Shown here piece by piece: positions 49,119 to 62,726 of a stretch of DNA of 64,000 nucleotides. Source of the stretch: Brienomyrus brachyistius (taxonomy: Eukaryota > Chordata > Actinopteri > Osteoglossiformes > Mormyridae); NCBI RefSeq assembly GCF_023856365.1, contig NC_064552.1, positions 5,242,191 to 5,306,190 on the forward strand, given 5' to 3'. A program made the translations under genes and the position numbers. The notes under the pieces are model-generated. The model saw only the letters and a list, made by a program, of their open reading frames with translations, did no database searches and had not been told where the DNA came from. Each line of letters opens with the position of its first letter. The stretch's first letter is position 1.

Positions 49119-49133
49119 GGGGGGGGGGGGGGG
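49119..49133. repeat. G15 homopolymer
   Basis: Fifteen consecutive G. Confidence 0.94.
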
Positions 49134-49266
49134 AGTGTGTCTCCGTCTGCTGCCATGATTTATGATGTCAGTCTCAATATCACTGTGTTTAATGACACAT
49201 AATATAAAGAAGCAGATTTCTCAGCTGTACTGAGCCACTTGCACGGTGCAGATGAACGCAGACAAT

Positions 49267-49345
49267 GCAGACGCGCATGCAAGGTGCAGACGCGCATGCA
49301 AGGTGCAGATGTGCATGCGCATGCATGATGTAGTGGCACAGGCAC
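49267..49345. repeat. 19-bp tandem repeat and purine/pyrimidine alternating stretch
   Basis: Two perfect copies of gcagacgcgcatgcaaggt (49267-49285 and 49286-49304), then a diverged third that runs into gtgcatgcgcatgcatg, an alternating purine/pyrimidine stretch with Z-DNA potential. Confidence 0.9.
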
Positions 49346-50921
49346 AATGCAATGGCGCAGTTATGATACAGGGGCACACGCACAATTCCCGTTTTAAAAG
49401 TGTGATTGGTTGGGACTGACTGGCCCCTTTAATGACGCTTGGATAGTGTTTGCGAGTGACCTTCTGTATGTGACCGTCATTAAGAGCCCGAGAAGCACTG
49501 GGCCCCTCGCACCTCCATGTCCCACAAACTGACATTTGTTTGGTTTTTCGCTCATCACAGACAATTTTAGATTCCTCCTCCCTCTTTTGGAGGGGAACGG
49601 GTCACTCATCGAAAACGCTGGAGGAATCTTTAAAAAAAAAAAAAAAAAAAGTTAAAATCTGCGGCAGAGGTGAGTGTCTCAGGGTAAAGTGGGTCCACTT
49701 CACTTTTTAAATAGACCCCTGGAGGTCCTGGAGTTGTCCCACCTTTCGTTAGTGCTGGCGCCCCGGCCCGCAGCCCCCCGCCTCTGACATCGTTAGCGAT
49801 CTCAGAAATCAGTCGCCACAGACAGGTCATTCTTCATCCACCTGTCTGCCCCGCAGAACTGCTCCACATATACATATATTCACGCCGCGACTGGGGCCCA
49901 GGTGCTGCCGTGGAGCGTGGATGGGCCCCCCCCTACCCCCCACTCCACGAGTCCGCAGAAGCGAGCGTGGGCCCCGGCGGCCCCGCTTGCCCCCCTTTCC
50001 TCAAGGCCGCCAGCACTTTTCGGTGAAATGTTTACCATAAAGTGAAAGGCTGACATTCCACTAAACTACTCTGTTGGAAGACACACGGCACATGAAAGGG
50101 AGCAGAGAGGAACGACGGAGGCCCTCGACACTCGCCGCGAAAACAACACCGTAAGCGTTTCTGAATGAGCCATCCGAAGCTTGTGTGCGACCGGACTCTG
50201 CACAGCACCCCCCCAAACTCTCATCCTCTTACACCATTGCTGAAATACGTGCATGTGATGAAAACAATCAGCACCTCCCCCCACAAAAAAAAAAAAATCT
50301 TTCAGATTTGCACATATTTTGGCTCCAGTGCTGCAAAGGAGGACTGTTGTTGTTTTTTGTTATTTTTTTCCCCGTGTGTTGCAGAAAAACCCACTACAAA
50401 CGTGTTTTCTTTATCAAAGCACTGTGCCAGCACTTACAGGGAAATTCCTGACAAGACCTGTCCCGCTCTGCCCCTGCAGACATAAATCAAACGACTCCGC
50501 TGTCCCCCGCCCTTATGATCAGCTGAAGTTTACGCTGGGACATTTGTATTTACTTCTGCTGCCAGCGGAGGGTGAATCTCAGTTTTCTACCTTTTTCCAT
50601 TAGAGTGTGGGCAGTAATGCTCTCTGTTATGTACAGCAAACTGTTGTCATGTTGGATTACGCTGGTATGCGGCACCCGAGGCTGTAGCTGCTGAGCAGAC
50701 GGACCATGGCCAGTAGGTACCAGAACTACAAAAAAAAAAAAAAAAAAAGGTGAAATTCAAACAAGCAGTGATTCGTTTTTACTTCACAGGTGGGGTTTCA
50801 GTTAGTCCAAGGCGTAGGAGCATGTAAAATATTTCAGATTTTTGTTCTTTGGCTGATTTATTGAATGATGCATGCACATCCTATTTAGCTGTGCATCTAA
50901 TTACATATGAGGCGAGTGTTT

Positions 50922-50923
<2 letters not shown>

Positions 50924-50961
<38 letters not shown>
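50924..50961. repeat. (GT)n microsatellite
   Basis: About 38 bp of GT repeats. Confidence 0.98.
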
Positions 50962-50963
<2 letters not shown>

Positions 50964-51997
50964 CTGATGGCATTTTCTTCGTGTCTGCTTGCTTATAACT
51001 GTTGTTAGGGATTCTTAGTGTTGATGTACTGTTTATTTATTTATTTTTTGTCTCCTATGCAGACGACTCAGATTACAGTCTGTTTTCCAACAAACCAGAT
51101 GCTTCCTAAAAGGGCCAATGGTCTGAAAGGTCCCCCCCTCCCCCCGTCAATGCCCTCCCGCCCCCGGCCCATCAATAACCCCCCCCCCCCCCCCATCTCA
51201 TTCCTTGCTTTCATGGCCATTAAAAATAGAACAAACCTAGAAAAAATACGGAGAACAAAATATGCACGAGCGGCAGCTTCCGCGGAGCTGAAGACGTAAA
51301 AAAACCAGGAGCAACTTACAAGTGCTTCCCCTCAGGATACGTGCGGCCTGTTTAATATAGTGCTTGCCACCCCCACATTTCAGTTCTGTTACTGTGTTAC
51401 TCGCCCTGTGTCACTCAAATATTTACAGGTCCCCTCTAATGCCTCAGCGTGTGTCGAATTTTCAGAAGCTGAATTTTGTTACCTCCCCTCAAACATCACG
51501 CAGAAAAGTTTCAGTAGCAAGGTGCGGGGGTTAAGGAAGTCACAGACGATCCCAGGTATGATTCCGTTTGCGATTGGCCCACCTTTCCAAGCCATGAACG
51601 CCGAGGAAGTTTCTCTGAGGCGTCAAGCGACGCCGATAAAATCTACTTGGGATCTATTCCGTGGATTTAGCACTGAAGACGTCGAGGCCGCCTGGTGCCT
51701 GGGCTCTCCTTGAAACCGTGTCCTGAGTGACCTCACCGATGACTCGGGCCACTTTAATCACGAATGGGAAATTAGGGTCGACCAGATTTAAATCAGCATT
51801 CCGGCAACGCTGAATCATGGGGATTGTTCTGGAATCCCACGCAGCACGATGCTGCCACCACTCAAAGCCTTCATCCTATCCCAGACCCACACGGAAGACG
51901 CAAAGTGAAACAATAGTGTGTAAGGACCGGCGTCCATGAACAGCACCGTGGCCTTCAAACGAGAAGCGGGCCGGTAGAATTCTGGGGGATGGTTTGC

Positions 51998-52024
51998 GGG
52001 GGGGGGGGGGGGGGGGGGGGGGGG
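51998..52024. repeat. G27 homopolymer
   Basis: The longest uninterrupted G run in the window. Confidence 0.95.
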
Positions 52025-53479
52025 CAGCTGCCAGCTGGACCCCTCATTGTTTAGACTCCGGTCTGTCAGCACCTCTCGAGGATCCAGGCAGACCCATTCC
52101 TGTCGGATGGTGAGCTTTGTGGAGCCTGGAATGCCGATCCCCTGACGCGACTGGCGTGCGTCGGGGGCAAATGACTGGGATGTCCAGCGGACCAAACCTG
52201 ATGCCATTAAGAGATGCAGGAATCTTGGAAAATATCATACTGTGATGGACAGATTCCTTCCCAGCCGGACTGTTACTGAAAGGCAGATGAATTGAGCTCC
52301 CAGCATTTTTTCTTTTAAGTAAATTAGAATACTAATACTAATCATTATTATTTTTGGAAGTTAGGAGGATTTATTTACAATAAAAACTAAAATACTTTCA
52401 TGGCTCCCTCTGAATCTCTCTTCTTTACCATTATATTATGCAAAATGGTTGGTGGGTGGAGAACCACATGATCTCCAGCCAGACTGTTCCAGAACACCAT
52501 AGGACTTCAAATTGCAGGGCACTGTGCCAGGAAGTGGGGTGCTTAACGGGGGGTAGAGCGGCTGGTTAGGTGGGGGTGGGGGCCGCCGAAATTGAAAGGG
52601 AATAGTCCTCTCACGCCATTTTGAGGAGTGTGAGATTTGATCTTTGTAACATGGGAATGTCTTGAAGTCACCTAGGAGAGGTTTGATGTCAGCATCATTT
52701 GATTTAAGAGCTTGGACTGCATTAACCTGAATCCCAATCAGCAGGTGAACTTCAGGAGGATAAAGCCGTATTGAAGAAAGTCAAGGTCCTCACACCTGGT
52801 GCAGAGAAGAAGCTGGGAGGAGGAGATCGAAACACCTGCAGGCCACCTGAACTGGACCAGCAGAGTGTCACCTCTGGACACCAGCCAAAAGTCCATGTTG
52901 TGATCATGACAGTTAAGAACAGACACTGAAAATGTATGTTAGAATCATTTAAACAGGCCAACAACTGTACTACAGGAGCATAGACAATGAGTTTATAAAT
53001 TTCCTCAACATTGGTTCCTAATACAAAAATCAATCAAGACTCCATTTTAGGGAGATCAGTAATGTTAAAAAAAGGTCAAATGACTAGTTTGAACAAGAAA
53101 CAAGACCGAACTGAATAAGGAACTCGAGCACTGAAGGAGCCAGTGGAGCAGACTGTTCGTAATGAATATCTACGATGGGGAATCTCAGACCCCATCGATG
53201 AGTAAGGGTCATGATTTAGAGTACAGGGAGCATATGGGGTTTCTGGCCGAGAGCTGGAGGGGCCCCAGCTGAACATGGCGCCAAAGTAAAAACTATGTTC
53301 CTTTACTGGTCAATGAGACAAATCAGCAGCATACTAAAGTGTATTAATAAACGCAATATACAGTCTTAAATATCTGCATTTCTATATTAAAACACAAATG
53401 TGTCCCGGTATAGATAAGTACTGCAGTAGCGTTTCGCCTTTATGTTAAATTGGCTAAATTAGAAAAGTATTTATTAACA

Positions 53480-53545
53480 TGAATAATATTATGTTGCTGC
53501 CCTCCCATGGTGAAGAGGCTAGAAAGTGGATGGATGGATGATAAT
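53480..53545 (+). repeat. 3' tail of a fish dispersed repeat
   Basis: 'gaagaggctagaaagtggat' followed by ggatggatgat. This is the usual 3' end of several fish repeats ('aagcggctagaaaatggatgg' type). The body upstream is not clearly recognisable. Confidence 0.5.
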
Positions 53546-56500
53546 TAATATTATCAAAACTATGAGAAAAATGAAACACACACATAATGAAGTACACCTT
53601 TCCAGGAATTGGTCACTAGCAGAGACTAATTTCATATGGCAGAAAAGCCCCAAACTCATAGATCTGTCTCAGACAAAAATAACAGGAAGGTGCTGGCGGG
53701 TCGATAATGGCACCTCCTTGATTCGGGAGCCAGCTGAATATTTTCCTCAGCTTTGCATTTCGTTCATCTGGGCAGAGGCCCAGGGGGAGAGTTGGAGGGG
53801 GGGTTGTTTTCACTCGTGGCCTCATCAATACCTAAATCCTGGTGAACAAGTGACACCGAGAAGCTGTAATCAATAACTCCCAGTGCATTTTTTCTCCTGG
53901 TCAAACGGCCCGGCGTTGACAGGGCTGACACTTCGAACATGACGCTAAATCTTTATCAGCGGTCCGTGGAGATGAGCGGCGCAGGTTGGGCCGTCCACGG
54001 CCGCACCGATGGCTAAATAAACAGAGTCTGTGATATGGCGTTTGTAACAAAGAATGAGGAGGAAGGAGAGGAAACTCTTGGCGATGTATCGATTGCCTTC
54101 GGACCCGCACTTAGCGGATCCTGTCTGGGCAGCATGGAGTTTGGTTTGATGAAAGCGTTGGGCTCGTTGACTGACTTGGGTTAGCATTGGAACCGTCTTA
54201 GCGGGAACCCATCCAGCCATTAGCCATCCTCTAGCCAAAGTGTGATCCGCTTATTAAACCCTTGGCCTGCATGGGCCCCGTACACTGCGCACAGCACAAC
54301 TCCTTGATCCCGTGGCCAAACTCGTTATTGCCGGGTCAACTTTAGTCACAAAATAAAAGGTGACATCCTTTTAAGTGGAGAACAAAATGGAGCACGTAGT
54401 TAAAAAGAAGATGGCAAGTATTCTGCCCCTAGGACTATCACTTGGTTATATCTCGGAGTAGTCGTCCATGTAGTCTTCACACTGACCTCCTACAGTCCTC
54501 TTTGCTCTCCTTTCAGACTGTCCCATAATGTCTTCACAAGCTTATTATTAAGGGAACTCATCGAGAAGAAAAATCCTCAAGTTCCGCTAGCAGCTAACAG
54601 TCTTCTCGTTGCTAGCGTAAAGGGGTCGGGCGCCCTTGGTATAATTTGCAGGAGAGCCTCTGCATTTCTCCGCTGCTCCTCCCACGTCCCTCTTTTCCCT
54701 CTCATACAGCAGAAGGTCACCGTATGAATTATGTGAGCAAACGGAAGAAAATAAATAAATGTAGCGCGGAGCCGGGGAGCACGCCGCGCATGACTGTCCC
54801 TTCCCCAACCGCGCTGTTACCGTGGGAGGCCTCGCGTCGCAATAGAGGGCACTCGGCCAATCGGGAGGACCTAATGCTAAGCCGAGGTTACTTCATTCAT
54901 TGTGTCGTTGGATACGGCAGGAGGGGTTTTATGCCAGTGGAATCGCGAAATAAGACGCATGTCAAAGGAGGTTAAAAAACATATTATTAGCTATTAAATG
55001 AATAAATAAAAACTCATCATTTGCTGATGGTTTTCTTTGATCTTCTGACTACCTCTAAGTAAACAGCATACAAAATTGATTATAGTACGTGTTGCGTGAA
55101 GTGTAACAAAGCGGCGTAGAGTTCAGTAATGTGAAAACCTGTCAGTCAAGGGTCCCGCACTCACACTGCCGCCAGCTTTCCCATTTCCTGCCAGAGACCG
55201 AGTCCAGTGATGACTAATCACTAACCCTTCCCTGAGAGGCTCTCCATCTCCGTTAAATGCTTGTAAATGAACATACACCGCGTTTGGTTCCACAGTCACC
55301 AGCACTCGGACTTGCCAGCAGCCGATAAGCAGAAGGGGGAGCGTCGGATGACTCTGCTTGGACTAACGGCTTGCGGAGGCCCTTAATTCGGTTATACTCA
55401 ATGGCTTGGCCAACATGATGGTCCAGAACTGCTGTTTGGATGGAAAGGTAGGAGTTAAAGTGCCCACTGTCTATTTTTGCTGTGAGGTTTCATCCCTTGA
55501 CCTCTGCCCTACCTGGACAATGCATCACAATGTTGGCAGAAGGACCATGAGGGAAACTGACAGTTGACCGTCAAACACGCAACTCCTTCCAGATATGGAA
55601 ACCAGCACTTCACCAGTTAACAGCCTCACTTCCCTTAAACAAAAACTGACTGGGCCCAACAAAGTACATCAGGCAGGGAACGTGTCTCAACTCAATTAAA
55701 AATTAAAATCAAATAGTTTATAGAGGGTGCACTATTAACACAAGTAGATGAATATAGGTCATAATACAAAGAGAAAAAGAAAAGCTTATTAATGGTATAA
55801 TAAGGGCAATTCCATTGTTATTAGACTCAGCCAAATCAGTTTGCAGGAGGGAAGGTGAAGAATGCTGCTGCAGTGTGAGCGCGTTCTGCCGTGCGTCGTG
55901 TTTGTGATAAGCTAAGGCGCCACGGCAAAAACAGCAGGTGATGGGAGCCGGAACCTCATTGGCTGCACAGAAAGGTAATCACTCGATTGAGGAATCTGAT
56001 TAGTCCTCGGTGCTCCGACGTAAGCCATATTAACAGGCAGCGTAATCCAGGTTATGTTAGAATAGGGTCATCGCAGAAATTAACTTTTTGTTCATTAATT
56101 TGTATGGATTAGTAGAGGGCAAAAAGACAGTAAATCTGTTCTAGTTTTTGTAAAAATCATTTAAAAGTGTACACCAATTGTGGCTGTTGGGTGACTTTGG
56201 GGTTAATCAGCCTGATGTGTCCTTTTAATTGCTTTCTATTCAGAGTAAATTCATTAGATAATGTTCTCTTCAAAATTCATGAATCAATTTAACTGAAGAA
56301 ACCACATTAACGGCATCAGCTTCATTAGCACACGCGCGGTTGTGTTAGCGGCTCCGCTGCTAGCAGCTTCCCTTTAGGCAAACAGATTTGTGTACCGTTA
56401 TTATTTAAGAGGGATTTGTTTGAAATCTATTTCTCCTCCTTATTAAAGCATTTCCATTCTCCCTCCAATCGAATTGTGGCTGGAGAGCTTTAGAAAAATG

Positions 56501-57280
56501 CCCCCCCAAACATGCACACACCTCAACTATACTGACTAAAAGCCCAAAGGGGGCATTTTCTTAACACAAATGATTGACTTAAGGTTCCTCACAAACTGGG
56601 GGGGTGACATAGTTTGGACCTGTACCAGAGTCAAAGGCAGAGAATGAGCCCACTGTACAAACATAGTAGATTAGACTATACATCTATATAGTGCTGGACG
56701 GTCTCCAAAAACATCAACAACTGAATGGGTGATTTTTCTTCCACAAGGTCAAGTGATATTCAATAGCAGTTTACCGTACTAATGTGACATATGGAAGCTG
56801 ATTCGAACCAAATCCAAAGTGCTTTAGTGCTTGAAGATACTGGCCAGAATTAGCGCTAAACGGTGTACCGCTAAGCTTCGCCACCCAGGCTGTCGGAGCG
56901 GTTACACTTTTGTGACTCTGTTGGGTCGAGTAACCTTCCCTAAGTGTGTAGGCGTAAGTAACCTTGCAGCCTTCCGTGAGATGACCAGGGCCGGCAGAAA
57001 AATGAAAGCCCGACTATCTTAAATAGTTTTCTAGAGGGATATCATGAGACAAGCTCCCGTGTGGGACAGCCTGCAGTCATGTGACAGGGGGAAGGGAGGG
57101 GGGAATGGGGACTTCTGGGTGTGAGGGGGGAGGCAGGTTTAACGGAATGGTGGGGGGAGATGGAAGGGCAGCTGATTCAGTGCTGGGGAGGGCTACGGGG
57201 GTGGGAGCGCCTCCAGATCTGGGAAAGTGTTCTTAAAAATGGAAACACAAATACCAGCATGCTGCTGTTACATTTTCACC
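53546..57280. other. Intergenic DNA
   Basis: No gene is recognised. Sequence from about 55980 to 56460 is repeat-poor and rich in TAAT/ATTA motifs, resembling conserved regulatory DNA. A C run at 57290-57305 ends the stretch. Confidence 0.65.
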
Positions 57281-60200
57281 TTGTGACAGCCCCCCCCCCC
57301 CCCCCGAAAAACAAAAAAAAAAAACACAGTGCCAAAATACTTGATGTCGACATTCTGCCAAATTAACCTAAGAAATAAATCAAATTTTTTTAAATTCTCC
57401 CCGATTTCTGTGGTCCTACACGGGATTTCAAACAAGCACATTCAAACAGCTTTGGGGTTACCGCTCTTTTCAAGGCGGCCATCTTCTCTTCCTGTCGTTC
57501 CTCCAATTAGTGGTTCAATCAGATGCGTTTTTTTTTGATGCGGTATCTGTCGAGTCGGCGTCTGTAGAGCACGTCACTTATGCCAGGCAATTCAACCATC
57601 TCCAGTTACACCTCTGATACCGCGAAATTAGCGGCGGCTTGATACAACTGACGCACTGTCCCCAGTTCAGAGAAAGTCAGGGCTGCCCATTTCTCTTTTC
57701 ATAAATCTTGAAAAGGTTTCTTATCAGATCCTTGGCCATCGCATTTTTCTGTCAGCAAAAGACAGCAATTAGTGCCTGCAAATAAATGCCGTTTAGTAGC
57801 ACCGCCAGTGAAGTTGAGCTCGCAGCTACATCTAGCTAATGCTAAACTCGACAGGCCAGAGGGTTCAGTTCATCATCATCATTTAGTTGTCAATTAAAAA
57901 AAAAAAAAATAAAGTAAAAAAAAAAAAAAAGGCTTCCACACAGAGGTGATGATCATGCATTAGGGGGTTTGTCGCTATTATAATGGGGCGGGCTGGCACA
58001 GCGATGACGGCAGCGCACCGTGAAGCCAGACTTTGCGGCCAAGCTCGCGGGTGGGTACACTCGATCTGCACGTGTGCCAAAGCGTAACAGAGCCGCCCAG
58101 GAGCAGCAGAAATCCACGGCGGGGAGCAGCCCGGGCAAAAAAACAGGCCGGTACACAATGCAGAAACTGTGTCAGTGTTATTAGCAAACATGTCACGCCA
58201 CTGCTTCACGTCTAAAAATACATCCTCCTCTATAAACTAGGCCCGTGCCTCATCGTCACTCCCAGCTACGCGGAGAGAGGAGTCTGATAATCAAGGTAAT
58301 TTGCCTTAACTTGGGGGAACATTTCTCAACTCTAGAGGGGATACGTTTGATTGATATCCACCCATGTGACTTATTAGGCTTTGTCTAAAAAGGCCCCAAG
58401 GTTCTGTTAAATAATTTTTCATTGATAATCATGCTGTCACAGCTATCAGCCAACTTGCAAAGACTAACCTGACTGAAGGGAGGTAGGCCCCTTAATTTCC
58501 CTAATAAATGATTCCTCGGCGCAGGACCGGAATTAGGGCGTGTGGAAGGGCCCGTCACCGCTGACAGAGCTGTCAGAAGGACAGGTGAGGGGAAAACTGG
58601 CACGCTTTAATTTCTCTGCTGAGGAAGCTGTTTCTCTTTGGGGATTAATCTTCTTATCAACATGGATCCTTTTGCCTCGGGGTGCCAGGTGGGGGGGCAG
58701 GGCATTCAGAGGGAACTGCTGCCAATTTATTTATTTATTTATTCATTTATTTATTGTTAATTTCCTCGCTTCTGGATCAGGTACGGATGATGTCAAAAGA
58801 ATAAAAGAAAAATGATGATAACAGTAACTAAAAAGATGTGCAATACTCCTAATCACTTGGGGAGGGGGGGAAATGGGGGGGCTGCGAAAAAATATCCAAG
58901 GGTGGACTCGAATCAGGGTGCCCTTAAGAGATGAACCCCTCCCTCCCCAGATTCTTGATTGGCCGGCAGATCCTGCCACGTGAATTTTAAACGGGTACAC
59001 TGTGTGTCTCTTTGGGCGGAATTAGACTGAATGAATGACTGATTGAGCGTTTTGGTGGTGGGAAGGTTATTTTCCATAGGTGTAGCACACGTTTAGGGAG
59101 GGGGGGGGAAGGCAAGCGCAAACTGGAAACACTTTCCCACGATCCATATTTGTGGTGTTGACTCGCTTGGGGCGCCAGGGGGCCGGATTGCCATTTTTTA
59201 TTTTATTTTTTTAGCCCCCTTTACATCAAGCTAAACGTCCCTGGTGTTAAGGAGTCAATTATATATCTAAAAAGTGGCAATGTATAAGCAGGCAGGTTGG
59301 GCCGTGGCTGGGAGCTTCCCAGGTGTCCAAAGCCTTTGCTGTAGAGCGCGCTGGGATCTGGAGAAAGAGTGTTTTGTCTTGTGATTAATATTAATGTACA
59401 TGAGTACACAAATCTAAACAGGGGGACCGTATGTGTTTGGGGAGGGAACTCGTAATACGAAATGGCACAGGGAACACACTGACAGCTCTGTGCCCCCCCC
59501 CCGTCTCTCCGACGTGCCCCATCCCCCTACACCCCGTCCTGACTTCAGACATTATCAATTACCGCTGGATGCGCCGTCAGACACGACGACGACAAACGTG
59601 ATACTGTCAAACCGGGGCATTTACATACAGCCCCTGATGCGGCGCAGGAGATGCTAATTTCAGTTGCGGAAGTACACCTTGGGATTTCAAGTGGCCCCCA
59701 CCACCAGCATTTTGCCTTTATTTATTTCACCCTCCACTACAATTTACATTGAGACCTCTGACACGGCACGCGATTGTCCTCATCTGACTTGCCGGGCAAG
59801 TCGACCTGCATAATGGCCTCTGACTGACGACCTTCATCCTGCTCTATTCAATGCATCTTCCTAAGGCCAAATACAAGCAAGGCGTTGAGTCTTTTGTGTG
59901 TTCAGCTCCCCTCCCTCGTACATAACCTCCGTTTTCACTGTAGACCAAAATCTCCTTACATATGCCTCAGTTAAACCCAGACAAAAGCGCCCCCCCCCCC
60001 TCCTTTCTCACATGCAGGGAGCTGATACCAAAATTATATTCCAGTTATTGGCTGTGATCCAACACACTGTACCTCCATCGACTGTCATTAAGGGTTAAAC
60101 TAAAGTAACACAACCCTGCACTCTAACACCTTCCTTTTTTCAGTCCTTAGGTTACATTTATATTATTCTAGACCTCCTTCAAATTTAGTAACACATCAGG

Positions 60201-60778
60201 TTTGTTCGAGTCTCCATCCCTACATAACCAGTGAGGTTGCAACTGGCTAATTTCAAATATCGAGTAGCAGAGATAACATTATAGGATCACTGAGCTTTTT
60301 TTTACACCTGCCGTGTATAAGGGCAATTTAAAGCTTCTCTAATTTAACCATACGAAGATGTTGCTTTGTTAGCTGACAAAGAGAGCACCGCACCACAGAG
60401 GTTAAAAGGACAGCATGCGTTTGAAGTCAGCTTTATACCACTCCTCACTTCCTAAATGATTACAGGTGAATGTTAATTAGGCGTAACCAATGGTAACCAA
60501 TTAACTGCCAATTAACAATGAACTGCTCACAGGTGAGTGAGCTTGTCCCCAGATTCCTTCTCCCTCACTTGTAACAAACAACTAACTTGAAATTAATTAA
60601 GGTATTAAAAAAAAAACATAAAAGTTTCGTTCTGCTACCACTGTATCAACATAAACCAGTGATTCGGATGCCTTCAGCACTTTGTCATGAATGCGTGTTA
60701 ATAAACCAGCGTGAGGTTTTCGCCGTCGCTTGTTTGACAGCGGCTTAAGGCAGCGCCACTAATTTGTTGTGACGTGCC

Positions 60779-60796
60779 GCTAATGGCGTCATTAGC
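60779..60796. promoter_or_regulatory. Inverted repeat GCTAATG-N4-CATTAGC
   Basis: Perfect 7-bp arms around a 4-bp spacer. Each arm holds a TAAT core, as expected for a homeodomain dimer site. It lies in CpG-containing, repeat-free sequence. Function is inferred only. Confidence 0.3.
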
Positions 60797-61528
60797 GAAG
60801 TGTTAAACCGCCGAGCTCGGCGGAGTGAAAACAAAGTTGAATCGCGTGAAGTTCAATGTCACGAATGCGTGACACTCCGTGGAAGAAAAAAAAAATCTTC
60901 CTTTAAACTCACAGCAAATCTGCAGAAAACGAATCCTTCCCAGTAACAGGTGTGATACACCAAAGGTCCCCACAGCCACTGACGTTTCTTACGCAGCACT
61001 GCAAACTGCGTATCGCGCAGTGCATTCTGGCGGGGCAGTGGCACGTGTGATCCAGTGATCCACGTAGCCGTCTGACTTTCTCTGTTTTGCATGTGAGATG
61101 TCCTTTAAAAGCCCGTGAAACGACACACAGACAAATGTTTACCTCCACGGCTGCAGGTTGCTTAGCTTCTGTCACTTTGAGGACTCGTTAGCGACGTGTA
61201 ATTGACAGGGACTCGTAATGGGGGTAAACACATATAATCTTCCGGCACACAGCAGCTTTGATGTACACAGCAGCTTCCGGTACACAACAGGAGAGTTAAT
61301 CTTATTTTTTGTCCTCCCCCCGCCCCCACCCCACATCCCACCAATGACCTCAGTGCTGCGGAGGCAGCAAGTCAGATGTCCCCCTCAAGTGAAAGCTCGT
61401 GTCAGCGATCCCTTTGGGACCTCCTGCTGTCCCCATTTCTGGACCATCTTGAGGAGAGCCCAGGCCTGGAATGGAGATGCTTAGGTTTTTACCCACTCAG
61501 CTGTCTGAAATGACACTTTCTTGGGGCG

Positions 61529-61571
61529 CCACAGCGAGTCACGCCCCCTGGCGCCACAGCGAGTCACGCCA
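61529..61571. repeat. Short tandem duplication
   Basis: Two copies of gcgccacagcgagtcacgcc, separated by ccctg, about 25 bp apart. Confidence 0.92.
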
Positions 61572-62513
61572 CTGTTTTCTGCTTTACCTATTTGCTCGGC
61601 TGGATCGAGAGCAATGTTTTGCACAAAAGTATCATTTGAAAGTTTGTCTTGCTTTTTCTGGTAGCCAGCCAGTGTAATGCTTCACTTTTTGGCATCTCCA
61701 GGGTAGCTCACAGGAGTCATAGTCTTTGGGCTACAGGCTGGGCTCCTTCGCAGCCAGGCCGCATGGTGCCCTAGAACATGCCGAGAACATCGTGACCTCC
61801 AGCGCCGATCAGCAGCAGGGGTCTCCTTCCATCCTCTCGGGCCAAGGAGGGAGCAATAACCGATTGCCGCCGAGTGGGACCTGGATCCCGGCCGCGGACT
61901 TTCCGAGCCTCCGCTGTTCAGGGTCACCCCGGGTGACGGCGACGGCAGCGGTCTTCTGCAGCTAATGAAAGGTTTTGAGAGCCGACTGTGTGTGGGGCGG
62001 GTGTTGTTGGGGGGGGTCGAGACCCTGTTTCGCTCAGGTCCGCCGTGTCAATTGTTTAAATAAAGGTTGAGAGAACTCATGTGAATACCCCACTGCACAG
62101 GCTCTCTGTACATGACGGAAAGACGATGCAGGTCATTAAACTCCAGCAGGAAGCAGATTATGCTGGGAGTGGTGGTCAGGGAATTGGCATCTTGGGATTG
62201 GCCGAAGGAAAATATGCTGGTATTGATCAGCAGAAACCAATTGCATGGCTTTATGTTTATCATTTTAGCCAATATTTATGGGTAAAGAGGAGTTAGTGGT
62301 TCACTGCTATTTAGAAAAACTTTTAAATTAGGAAAAAAAAAAACGCTTTTTATTTACAAGAGGCCATTATTGTTAGTCCTAGTAGAATTTTTGCAATATT
62401 GTATAGTTAATATATATTTCAGAGTTGTCTTTTAAAATGTTGTGCCTCATTTTGTACACTGGAAAATCGTGCTCCTTAAACACATTAAAATCTTCTTTCA
62501 GGTTAGTGTGCAT

Positions 62514-62514
<1 letters not shown>

Positions 62515-62550
<36 letters not shown>
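62515..62550. repeat. (AAT)n microsatellite
   Basis: About 12 AAT units, followed by an AT-rich stretch with more scattered AAT units. Confidence 0.97.
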
Positions 62551-62553
<3 letters not shown>

Positions 62554-62726
62554 TAAAAATAAGTTGATGCTGTGGTCGATAACAACAATAATAATGATAT
62601 AATATTTTTATTTTAATATAATGATAACAGCATCAATAGTAACAATAATCAATTATTTCATGTGTAATGTCATCATCACCTCTTGCTGAAAGCAGCATTC
62701 TTGTACTGTTTGAAAACGGGCCACAC

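Larger units (their letters stand above)
48937..53475. other. Intergenic DNA
   Basis: No gene is recognised. It contains G and C homopolymers (49119-49133, 51180-51194, 51998-52024), a 19-bp tandem repeat (49267-49304), A runs (49632-49649, 50731-50748), a GT repeat (50924-50961) and a TTTA patch near 51033-51046. Confidence 0.65.
57281..62514. other. Intergenic DNA
   Basis: No gene is recognised. It contains A runs near 57897-57930, TTTA units near 58727-58755, a tandem duplication at about 61529-61571, an inverted homeodomain-type palindrome (60779-60796), and enhancer-like stretches at 57590-57870 and 58250-58520. Confidence 0.65.

Noticed and set aside
51800..51900. Resemblance to a Tc1/mariner transposon ('cagcacgatgctgccaccac')
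   Set aside because: Only one short block matches what I know of Tc1-like elements; flanking sequence does not follow and no terminal inverted repeats are seen.
52044..52207. Protein-like minus-strand frame (KLTIRQEWVCLDPREVLTD)
   Set aside because: Reads like protein over about 40 residues, but it has no clear splice borders, abuts a G27 tract and matches no family I know.
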